From contig OY747705.1 of assembly GCA_963556495.2 (NCBI GenBank), forward strand, positions 35,578,298-35,642,297: a DNA stretch of 64,000 bases. The letters are read 5' to 3'. Below, one piece after another: positions 1 through 12,500 of this stretch. The DNA comes from Valencia hispanica (taxonomy: Eukaryota > Chordata > Actinopteri > Cyprinodontiformes > Valenciidae). A program made the position numbers and the translations under genes. The first letter of the stretch is position 1, and every line of letters begins with the position of its first letter. Below the pieces are notes generated by a model. The model saw only the letters and a program-made list of their open reading frames with translations. It ran no database searches and was not told the DNA's origin.

Positions 1-542
1 AGTGAGTTTATAGCCAACTTTGTTTTCATATTCAAACTGTTCTTAGACATTTCAGAAAAAATCTGATTGAGAATTGCTGCTTTTGAACCCATTTGTAATT
101 GCTTTTATAGCAATTTCAGATAAATGTGAGTAAAAAAAAAAAAACTTGTGTTGAAAGACATTTTTATACATTTCTGTCTGCATTAAAATATTTATATGTC
201 AACCTTGTAAAGCTTAAACTTATAGAGATGCAGTGTGAGTAGGGAAACCCTGACAAACTTTCAGAAAAAAGTGGGTTATCAAAATGTAGGTTATTTTGTT
301 AGGAATTGGGGTAAAGAGGGGCAAAAAACTGGACAAGAATCCAGAGGTGAGAAACCCAGTGCAACCATGCTGCATAAGCATTCTTTCAATAAATGATGTT
401 ATGACCTAAGAGACAAGTAGCCTTTTAGGAATTTTTCCTGCTAACATGATTCAAACAAATGTAGAGGTATACCAACTACCTTCTGCAAAACCAAAATGAA
501 AAAAGAGGGGCTGCAGGGTAAGAAGCAGAGCTGAATAATTAC

Positions 543-3500
543 CTTCGGCGAGAAAAGGAGGACGTGGAAGCAGAGGAGGCTGATATATCTTGTTCCCACT
601 CATCATCAGGGTCATAAAACACATCGTCATCTTTAGAGGTGGAATCCCCCTGCGGAGAGTAAAGCAGTGCTGACAAGCTCGGTCTCACTTACTCAACTTA
701 ATGAGAAAAGCACAGCAAAGTGGGGCTGTCTTCCTCCATTAGGCATAAAACAAGCCAATCTGGACTGTAAATAAGGTCAAATGGCAGGGAAATGGGAAAT
801 TAAGTGTGAGATGATGTCAGTCTCTGAATATGCAGAATGAGGAATGGGGAAGCTGGTTGTCTGCACATGTTTTTCTCAACACACACATATAATATCTCAT
901 TAAAACACCTTTCAAGTGAGGTAGGAAATCTTCTGTGAATTTAACAGCTCATTACCGGACACCAAAATAAAACCATAAACATAAACACAGGAAAATCCCA
1001 AATAAATAATCCTAAAAAAAGTCAGAGGCAACTTGAGACAGTCAAAAAAAAAAAAAAGGCAAAATATGTGCATACTTTGATGCCCACACAGAATCGGCTG
1101 ATCTGATAAAACAAACAAACGTTAAAGATTAGGGCTTTAATTTGCCAAGAATGAGCTACTTGCAGCTCAATGAGCAAAGTGAGTGCTAAAGAACTCTTTA
1201 TTAATTTTTATACTACCAAGTAAAATCAGGATCCATCTAAATCACTTTTTTTCAGGCTGGAGGCAGAAATCGAAAAAGCTCATTTAAAGGCAAAAGAGGA
1301 GATGATGCAGGGAATTACATTGCCATTACATCAGAAAACCTAACACATTCAAAACCAACCTGCTCAAGCTCTCTCATCACAGCAATGTTGTTCTGGAACT
1401 TATCCAGGCTCCAGACAGTGGAGATTCCCAGCTTTGTGTTTTGAACTCGTACTTGAAGACCACCTTGCTGGGTGTTCTCGGTTTCTGAGCTTTCATGTCT
1501 TAAACAAAAAAAACACGACAAGATTGATAGGTAATCCTAAAGAAAACAACATCTGTTTCAATTAGTGCTGGGTTTCCATATATTGTGATTTGTCTCATTA
1601 AAACTGAGAGCGATAAGAGAAAATGCAACAAAAAATAAATAAATGTTTAAAACACAAGCAAAACAATTTATTTATAATCCCTATTTTGATAGCAACTCTA
1701 CAATAAAACTTTCCCAACTTTGTCTTTCCCACCTGCTGAAGAGAGTGTGTTTCTTCAGTTTAATACTGATTTTATTGGCCTCCTCAATCATCAGGGACAG
1801 CTTCATGGCATCCCACTGTGGAGAAGCTGTGACACAGAAATAAAACATCAAGACATGACACTGAAGACATGACACTGAAAACCTACTCTGAAAGCTTAGA
1901 ATTCTTTTTTTTTTTTATACTGAAACTTATACACCTGGAATTCCATTTCTTATGCTAGTTTTATTACAGAAGTTTATAAAACATAAATGCCCTATAGATT
2001 TGATTCAATCTCTATCAGCAAAAAAGCACAGCCTCTTCTTTAGACAATGAATTAAAAAAATACAAAAATCATAGTATTGTATGATAGACGCTAGTGATGA
2101 TAATTGTGATGAAATTCTCAAAAACACCACTTTCTTTCTCCTGAAGCGATTGACAATAATATAAAAGCAGGAGGCATTAAAGTACAGGAGTGTTAAAAAG
2201 TTGTCATGTTAACTTATGGGGACACACATTGATACCAGTTGTAAAAACTTCCAGCTCACCATTTCTGGTAGTTTGTTTCTCCCTAAGAGTCCTTTTCATC
2301 TGCATCTCCTCCAGCTCCTTGCTGATCTTCCTCTTTTCTGCCTCCAGGGCCTCCACAATCTTTGCTTGGCATACTCTGTGTTCTTCCATAGCCTGCAGTA
2401 AGCCAGAGCAACGTAAACAATATTAGAACCATCAGGCCATAACATTTAGCCTTAAACCAGGCTATCGCATAACTCAAAACACATCCCAAATGGCCCCTTA
2501 GTTAAGAAAATTAAGAGTAAGGATATTTCTTTAAGACAAAGTTTGTTTTCTATTGTCAGAAATTAAGAGAATGAGAGATTAATTGTAAAGAATCTGCTGT
2601 TCTTATTCAATTTATGTTAATGCAGACAAATAAAAAAGAAAAAAAAGACTATCAAATCTAATTACAGAGATATTTACTCTTATATATGCACGTTTTTAAA
2701 AAAATGGTTTATGCTACAAATGTCCTCATGTTTCTTTATTTACTTATTCTAAAATACTGTGCAAATAAAGACATTGTGTAGTTATTGTGTAAAAACAGGT
2801 TGGTAAGCAAGAAGAAAATGATCAATTATTTACAATTAAAAACTAGAAAAGCACTCAGAGGGTGCGGACCTCCACCAAGGCAGCTCATTCCAGACACCCC
2901 CTAATTGCAGACATTTCCTGAAAATTTCAATAAAATCCATATCTAACCTCTAACAAACAAACCCTGGCAAAAACATAACCTCTTTGGCAGAGGCAACTAC
3001 TGGTAACCGCTTTTTTTTTTTTTGTTCTTACCTGAGCTTCCATGTGGAGACGGAGGCGTCTCTTCTGGGAGTCCACCTCCTTTTCCAACTCGTGCTTGGC
3101 CATCTTGAGCTCTGCCATCTGGCTAGCCACCTTCTGCTGAGCCATCTCTTGCTGACGCTTTCGCTCATTTTCCTCGTTCTGAAACAAGAATTAGAGTTTA
3201 GAAAAAGTGCATGGTTTAAGGTATGAAGGATTCATATTAAATTTATTATATAGTACATAATGGGTCTTAGTTATTTACTACATGTCTTAAAAATACTTTT
3301 CTCCAAAAATCTTATCAATGTCTACAAACTTACTTTTAGTGACTGAAACTTGAGAAAAGTCTAACTAAATTAATAAAAAAGAAATTAATAAATAATAATA
3401 AATTTAAAAAAAAACTGGTTTAGCCATGTAATGCTAAATGTATCAAGTTTGAGTATTTCTGAGAATTGTTCAAACTTTCTATAAAAACCTATGGAAACAT

Positions 3501-6500
3501 TTGTTTATTTCAGTAGCCCAATTCAAGAAATAATGCACATTATATAGCTGAATTACACACATACTGGTGTTTTTAAGCCTTTTTTGTGTTAATTATGACA
3601 ATTTTCAACTTAAAGCTAATGAAAACATAACATTTAAGATCAGAATATTGCATCAAACCAAGAAAACAAACTTTAATACAGAAATGTGGGCTTAGTGAAA
3701 AGTATATTTAGCACCTACTTAAAGGATTTTTATTTTAAAGGTTCTTTAAATCTGACAAACGCTCCTCGTCAGTGCACAGACTCCAACTTACTCAGATGTA
3801 CCTGTGTGTTGAATTTAGTGGTTTTCTAGATTTAATGTGGACTTTAAATAACCACATAAAAACTAATACATTTATGGCTTCTCTTAGATTTGTACATACT
3901 GGAAGTAATGTATTTTGTAAATGTTTACGTCTTTATGTATGTCAGTATATACTTGTATGAGAAAGTAACATCAAATATTTTGTCAAAAGCATCTAATAAA
4001 CTGTTACATTTCTATAATCTATAATTTTCTGACTGTCATATGTTGTATCAGGCTTTAAAGGGTTGAACTTGCCAGTTCTCTCTCCAAGGCTTGGATCCTA
4101 TTTTCATAAAGGGCCTTTTGGTCAGAAATTTCCTTTTGAGCCACTTCTTTCGCCATCTGAATTCCCTGCATCATCTCCTCTTTTGCCTTAAAATGAGCTT
4201 CTTCAATTTCTGCCTCCAGCCTGAGACAAAAACGAGCGATTTAAATAAATTCAGATTTTACTTGGTAGTTTACGGAATTAATGAAGAGTTCTTTAGCACC
4301 CACTTTGCTCGTTGAGCTGCAAGTAGCTCATTCTTGGCAAATTCAAAGTCTTTTTGTCCATCACCGGCTCCTGTCCAGCACGATACCCGCTTTCCAGACT
4401 GCACCTCTGCTGGATGATTAAAGCGAAAGTAGTGGTCCCCACCAAGGATTACTCTGTCACCCTGGATACCAGATTTAAAAAATAATAATAAAACATGAGA
4501 CGAGAGCATAAAAAGTTTTTGTTGTTAAAAGGATGTTGACTTTGTTTTGCTATCATTAATCCTGAAGTTGCAATTATACCATAATGGAGGTATTTTTTCA
4601 GTACTTACATGGTGTAGGACAGTAGATTCCGAAATTAGGCTCCCATTCACAAAAGTCTTAGCATTGTCCATAGGGATGATACTGACAGTATTGTGGATGT
4701 TTGATATGACACTTTTAAAGAAAAAAAAAGGTAAAAATCATTTAACTCTAATTTAAACTGAAATGCAACATATTGATCTATTAATGCTCATAGCTATTCA
4801 CATACTTATGCTCTTTGTCTTTTAGTTTTGCTCTGCTCTGCATGTGGCAGAGCAGAATTTAATGTTTATTCAACTGAACACTGCATTACCAGACTCCCAG
4901 GATTTCATTCTCACCAATGCCGATCAGCAATAAGAGTTCCAGTGAGCTGAATGTCATGACTGGAGTCCGGTTTGAGCTTGCCCACAGTGGTTCGGCCCTC
5001 TTTGATCATGTAGAGAAGCATCTCTGACAGCTGAGGGTCCTCGTTCAAATTCACCAGGTTCGGAAGACGGTTGTCCACTTTGAAAGTCACGCCTGCTTTC
5101 TGATTAAGTGAGAATTTTCATGCTCTGTCTTCATTTAAAGATAAGCTTTAGAGTTGGAAGAGATAGAGAGATAGAGATAGAGATAGAGATAGAGATAGAT
5201 AGATAGAGATACACACACACCTGTAACTCTTTGGTCTCTTCACGCTTACGTCTTTCTGCTTGCTCAAGCTTCTCTCTCCATGCTCTGAGATAAAAAAATA
5301 AGATCACTTTTACAATTCGCATGAAAATGTTGCTTAATTTCTTTTTTATCTAAACCTTGAAGTTTACAACAATAAACAGTATAGATTTTGTAATTTCACT
5401 AATGCTGCAGCAATTGAAACTAAAGTAAGAATTGTGTAAATATATTACCATAATATTGCTCTAAAGTTAAAATAAATCTTAAACTGCAATTCAAAATAAA
5501 TGTAATGCAACTGTAAAGACATGTACAGCTCAAATATTCTAAATATTTTTACGGTAATTGTCTCGTAAATGTGTTTTATGGTTCATTGCTAACATCCAGG
5601 TGGCAGTAAGTTACAGTGAAACTTTCAACTACATTTTTACGGTACATCTAAAATCATATTTTAGGATTACAAGAAACAAACAAAATATAAGAAATTATGT
5701 TAGAATGTTTGCTGACCGGTTGGCCTCAACCATCTCTCTCTCTTGTTGACAAAGTTTATTCTTCAGGGTGCTGATTTCCTGCTGGAACATCCTGACTCTC
5801 TCCGGTTCAACACCCTGGGAGCTCATCTGGGCAGCAAGCAGTTTCTCCACCTCTGCCTTCAACTCTGAAAATGTACCAGAGGTCGGTCCTGATTGTTTGT
5901 ATGAAAACTTAAAAAGCACTGAGCAAATGTAAACAACACCATAGCAGAAAATCACATGACAAGCCAGGAAAGATTTAAACTATTTTGATTCAGAAATATT
6001 CTGAATATTTTAGTGGCCTGTGCCCCAATCTCTAATGATTTACTGGAAGACACTGTCCTCATTTCAACAGAAAGTCTTACACTGACCAGTGAGATGAGCT
6101 GTATCTGCAGCAAGAGCGCCCCTTAGTGCTAAAAACATCAAACAGCAGCACAAACGTCTCATGAAAAATAATACTTGCATGACAGTAAGCCGCCATCTGC
6201 AACTGACAGTGCATAAATAAGGGCAGGAAGCAAGGTTAGGGGCACGCTTTCATTTCAGCTGGAGAGCAAAAGAGGTAGTGATAGATAAATGTGAGGGCAG
6301 GTTATAATGTGGGGAGGATAGAAGGAGATGAAGATCAAACTTTCCAGAGTAAAGAAAGTTCTTAAGACGGAAGAAAGAATGAAAGTCAACCTTCATTCAC
6401 AAAAAACAAGGTTTTTAGGTTTCTCAGCTACCCAGGACATATTTTTTTAGTCTTTAGTAGAAGCAAATCCTGAGTATACTCCTGCTGGCAATTTATAGAT

Positions 6501-9500
6501 TAAAATGTTGTTCACTTGATACCAAAGTCTTTAGATCCCCAACCACCTGACCACACAACGCCTTTGTTTCTACCTCTAAAATAAACCTAAACACACTTTT
6601 GTTCAGACTGTATAGATTAATAAAATAATTTGCACTCATTTGATTTTCTAAGTCCTTGAAGTCTAACCTCTGATCAGCTTGGCACTGGTGTCTTCGTTGA
6701 CTTTGGCCACATTGATGATTGTGCGGGCCTGCTGAGCGTAGCGCAGCGTGCTCAGGCTCTCCTCCACATTGGTGCCAGCCGGGCTCACGGTGGCTATCAT
6801 GGCCGTCTTGGAGTTACCTCCAAGGCTCTCCTTCAGCAACCTGTAAAACGGAATAAAAAAACTTTATAAAACAAAAATCATGCTCCGGGTTCTTTAAATA
6901 AGTCTGGAATTAAAATTAATTTTAGCTGCTTAAAATTTTCAGCCTAATTAAAATTTCTAGGACAGTGAAATTTCTTCACACACACACAAATCTAAGCACC
7001 CCTCAAAATAGCTGGCACCCATGGCAAAAATGTGCAAACAGCTTTAAAATCTTTTTCTCCCATTGAACATTTAAAAAGATAATTATAAATACATTAAAAC
7101 AATTAAAAAAAAACTTTAATTTGAGTAGCCTACATGTGATCAGTGAAAAATTAAAACATATTTGTAACATTACTGGTGCCACAATTCTCATAGAAATCTA
7201 GAGAAATCAGTTAAACAATCAATAACTTCCTGTTTTCATTGGGTAGAAATAGAAAATGCCATCGAGCCCCATTTCTCTCAGACACTTTTCAAAATGGGAA
7301 AGATAAGGGAACATCCTATTCTAGTAAATTGTTGTTATGCCTGTTCATAAGTCAGGAAATGGCTACTAGAAAACAGTTACGAATCAGAACTTAACCATAG
7401 CTATAATAATCTGAGGAATTGTTTTAAAAAGTGCAAAAACAACTCTAACAAGTTTATTTTGAATCAACGCATAATGAGGAGAAGGGAAAAAACTATAAAG
7501 CTCACTGTAAGACAACAAAGGATAATGCGGCATCTTTGGGTCACAAAGTGTCAATAGCACCCATTAATTTTAAAGCTTTTGAACTAGGGCTGTCAAACGA
7601 TTTGAACAATTTTCTGTGTAAATAAAAGGACAAAACTGAATGCTTTTGCTCTTTTTTTAAAGGAAGTAGGGAGAGATCCATGGAACTTTTGTTTTGAACT
7701 CAACAATCACATTTACACGTGGCCCTTTTAACCTATTTAGCCAGTTACTAAGGCAAACTAACTGGTTAACATTCTCTGAATTTAAAGCTCACCGTTTATT
7801 AATAATGGGCAACCCTGAGCATCCTCTTCATGGCACTATTCTACAACAGAGTGTTTTCAGTCACAGGCCTTAACAGTTTTGCTGCAACACAGACTCCTAC
7901 AAGAGATCCTTCCTGCCCACAGCCATCAGGATCTACAACAAATCCTTGAAGAATTAAATAGTATGAGCTACAACAACACTTATTTTCCCTCTGGGATCAA
8001 TAAAGCAGTTGTGAATTGAATTGTGTTCTTCTGAACAATAGAGAGATTTGCTTATCAAAATGAGCAAAATGGTTTGGAACCGAACCTTAACATAACTCCA
8101 GTTCCCACTGTTATTTGTGGTCATCTTGCAGATGCAGTGTTGGTTAGCTTTGTTAGCTTGTTTGTTATCACAAGGCTTACCTGATGTGAAATGATGGCTG
8201 CAGATTGTTGCATTTTCAATCATCTGTCTATTCCAATTGCCTCATCTGATTGTTTACAACACCTAATCGCATCTCTTTCTGCAGACTAAATGTGCAGTAG
8301 AGCAGGGAGTGACGTAGACTGATAATCCCTATATCGGCCTGCGACTGAGAAGAGACGTTCACATGGAACGTGGATGCAGTTCGGATCTGCCATGCCGTTT
8401 ATGTGAGGAGCACTGAACGCAGCGCGAGTTGAATTGTAGCATAAACAGGGCGGATCATCCTGTGCATGCGTTAAAAAAAAATGTTTGCATTAATTCTACA
8501 AATTAATTGACCTGCGTTAGTGTGTTAATTTTGATAGCCCTATTTTGAACACATCTTTATCATTGGAGCCAAGAAATATGGAGGGCAGCGTATACTGCAT
8601 AAACTGTGTTGCTAGGTAAAAACATGACGCTCTTTCTTATGTGGAAAGAAGCTAATAATTTTGTGTTTAATTACGTTTTCTGCATCCTTACCATGTGAGA
8701 ACAGATTCTCGGTATGGTATAAAGACCTTCTTCCTGGTGAGCACTTGTTCTGATAGAGCAGAGATGACCTTTCCAAGTGTTAGCAGGGATTTGTTGATGC
8801 TGGCACCCTCCTGTAATGTCACAAAAAAAAAAAAAACATTACCTTTTAATAACTTTATTACCGAGTACATAGAACAGAAAAATCCCTCTATAATAAAATG
8901 AAAACTGGATTTTTTTTGTTATAACCAAGCAAACAAGAATATCAAATCATATCTTTATGCTAAAAATCTAGCTGTTTGGATCCAATCCTATTGGAATCTT
9001 TGTTAATATCAATAGAATAGTCATGTGAAGAAAATTAGGACATCTTCTTACACAATTAGTTTTTTATTAAAACATGGTATCAAAGTAATATTTTTTATGT
9101 AAGGGGGAAAAAAAAGATTTAATTACATTTGAATCCTAAATTAACTTTGTTTTGCTCATTAGACACAAGTCACCAAGAAAAAAAGTGTATCTTAACTGAG
9201 GGACAAGTTAGGAGATCCTACCCACTAATAGGTAGTCTCACGTTGTAGCCATTCATCAGTTTTTGACATCAGTATAAGGAGGGTTTTGCCCTAATCCTTG
9301 GTTTCAGATGTAAGATGTTTGAGGGTTTTTTGTATACATCCCGTTTCAAGACAATCACCGCATCCCAATGAGGTCAAGATCTAGGTTTTGATGCAGCCCA
9401 GGACTTTCTCTTTCTGAGTTCTCAGCCAGGCCTTGGTGGATTTACTGGTATCTTTTGGATCACCACCATGTTACTGGTCCAGCTATGCTTTGGTTTCATA

Positions 9501-12500
9501 TAATTTTTTTAAGCTAGCCTTACATTTTTCTCAAGCACCCTCTGATACATGGTAGTATTTAAGGTGTATTCCATAATGGTGAGCTGGCCAAGTCAGGCTG
9601 CATCAATAAACCCTGTCACTTTACATTTGGCATGATTATTCAAGATTTCCTCTGTTCTAATGTCCACATAATCCAATTTTAGTCTTCTAGTCTTATAATC
9701 TTTTTAATCTGTCTAAAGAACATAACTCCTGAAGTCCCGGTCTTTGATTACCGTACATGTTTTGCCTACATGAGCCAGAACTAGGCAAGTTGGCCATTGT
9801 TCTGAATGTACTCCTCTACTTGATTATTTTTTCCTATAGGGGATTTTAAAATCTTCTGTGACCTCTTTGAATTCCGTACCAGACTCATGACTTCTTTCTG
9901 AAAGCCTCAGACAGCTCTTACAATCTTAGTATGATGTTCACTCTTGGTTCAGACAGGTGCACACCAACGTAAATATCTGAGGTTTAGAGAGAACAAGCCT
10001 TCTTCAGAATGCTGCTCTGATCATGTTCACCTTATATGATACATATATGTTGTGATATTGGCCATTTGCAGTGGGAGTAAATGTGGGAGTGTCCTAATTT
10101 ATTCCTCAACAGAAATTATTTTTGTTACATTTTACAGAAGAATTTCAAAAGGTATTTCATTCAGGTTGTATTGAATATTTATAATACTTTAAATCTTTAG
10201 TTCTGTTAAAATGTATGTTAAATATACACTTTAAAATATGTTAGAAAAACACACTGGTACTCACAGGGTGTCCTATTTTTTTCACATGACTGAACATTCA
10301 GTAATATGATACTAGCAAATATTTGGCTGTTATTTCGTCACTGTAAACCAAAATAATTCACTTTGAAAATAAGTTCCCAAACTGGCAGTCTATGAGTACA
10401 AACACTACAAGACATAGAGACTGATATTATACCAGTGCTAAAGATGGGGCATTCCCACCTCCCTGCATCTGTGCCTACCCTGAGTCTGTCTCCACTCGTT
10501 TGGGCTGTGCTGCTGCGCTCGCTGCCCGCAAGGTCAACCAGGTTGATTCTGCTGGTGATGCTGTGGTCATGTTCCTCTCCTTCCACAATCTCAGTCTGAA
10601 CAAACAAATAAATGGGTCACCCAATGATAAAATAAAACACAGACCAGAATGATGTGTAACAGAGAGTGTATAGTGTTTAGTGAAGACAGAATTGCTTACC
10701 TTAGTCTGGGTCATAACCAGGGTGAAGACAGAGTGAGATCTGGAGCTTTTGTCATTCATTCCTGTAGCAGCCGTAGCTCTTTGCTTGTTACCAAGTTCCA
10801 GCCAGCCCTTTAAAATAAGAGACAATGATAATTATCACAGATACATACCAAATATTAACTTTTTTTTTTTAATAGCAGTCATATTCTGTGTCAAACACAA
10901 TTATAACTTCAGCTTTCATTTTAATTTCTTCTTTTTTTTTAAACACTTAAAAGAAAAATACTATTACAGTAGTTTTAGCTTACCTGAATGTCACCATAGG
11001 AACTCACCACATTCCTGGAAATAGAAACAAAATAAGCAGTTTAGATTTATCCTTTTTGGTTTTATTGGAATGAGGTTAACCTAAAAAGAGAGAAGGTTTT
11101 CTTACGCAGAGAGCTCGGCAACATAAGGACCATGGACCGGATGCTCCCTCACCCTTAGCTAACAAACAAATCCCTTGTGTTACATATTCATTATAAAGTT
11201 TCACTAATTACTACACAATTACAGCAAAACAGATTCTGGGAACATTTTGAGTGAAGCCAAACAGAAAAAATACTTTTTACAGCTGTTACAAACCACTAAC
11301 CGGCATCTTCCTTTGGTTTGGCTCCTCTCTTGTGACCAGCAGATCATGAATCCGTTCATTATACACTTCAAAGTAGCTCATCTCTACATGACATTTCACC
11401 TGGAAAGCCACATAGAATGGAGATTGATATTTTATGATACCAAACAGGAAGAAAAACTTTACATTTTTGATAGCTGGAATGTTTTCCTGGTGAAATCATT
11501 CACTATAAAGATTTATTATGCTAAATTTGTTTTGGAAAAAAAAGGTCAATTAGTCATTGACTTTAGTGTGAAGCTACCTCTTCATCTTCCATTGAGGACA
11601 GTTTCAGAAAAAGCTCCTGGCAGAATCGTGGGATGACCCCAGCCTCCTCCTCAAAGCCCATCATCCTGAACAAAAAAAAAAAAAAAAAAACATTAACCAA
11701 TCAAAGTGAAATACGACAAACTTGATGGGGGTAAACTGATGCAGCGGCAAAAACTACAGAAAACACTCACGTGTATGATTTTCCAGAACCTGTCTGACCA
11801 TAGGCAAACAAGCAGGTGTTAAATCCTTCAAAGGCTCTCTGTAACAAAGGCCTGGCAAGGGTCTCGTACACTGTTTTTTGGCTGGCGAAGGTGGGGTCAT
11901 CTCCATCAACAGAGCAGAAGGAGAAGTCATATGTGAAGGAGTAAGTCTGCTTGGACTCTGGATGCTGGACATGTGTCTCCTGGCCATTCATAAAGATTAC
12001 CTGTGAGGCCTTTTCTGACTTCTCCCTATAAACACAGCAGAATATTTATACACAATGTGAAAATGCACTTTGTCTTAATTTCCATTTCAGTTCAAATAAA
12101 AGAACAGTTGAATTGTTTGGCATTTTGAAAGGTATCACTTCTTTTATTTAGGACAGTATCTTGCAAATGTATTTGGACTCCTTTAGCTTTTCAGATTTTG
12201 TCAGTCAGCTCAGACTTCCTTGTATTTTGGTGAAATTTTTATATGATAAACCAATACAAACTACCACATGACAGTGAAGTGGTAGGAAAATTAGTTTAGT
12301 GTGCAAATGTGTTCTACCCAGTCACAAGTCTTCTTCAGCCTCTCCTTTTTCTAGGATCGGTTTCTATTTTAGCTCCATATGTCTCCCAATCAACTCTAAA
12401 CAACTTCTCTCTACCTGCCAAAGAAAAGCATCCCCACAGCATGGTGCTGCCATCACCATGCTTCTCCGTAGGAATGGTGTTCTCAGAGTAACCAGAGCAG

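Noticed and set aside
11247..11636. Plus-strand frame of 129 codons
   Set aside because: It is antisense to two kif14 exons and their intron; the minus-strand exons explain the openness.
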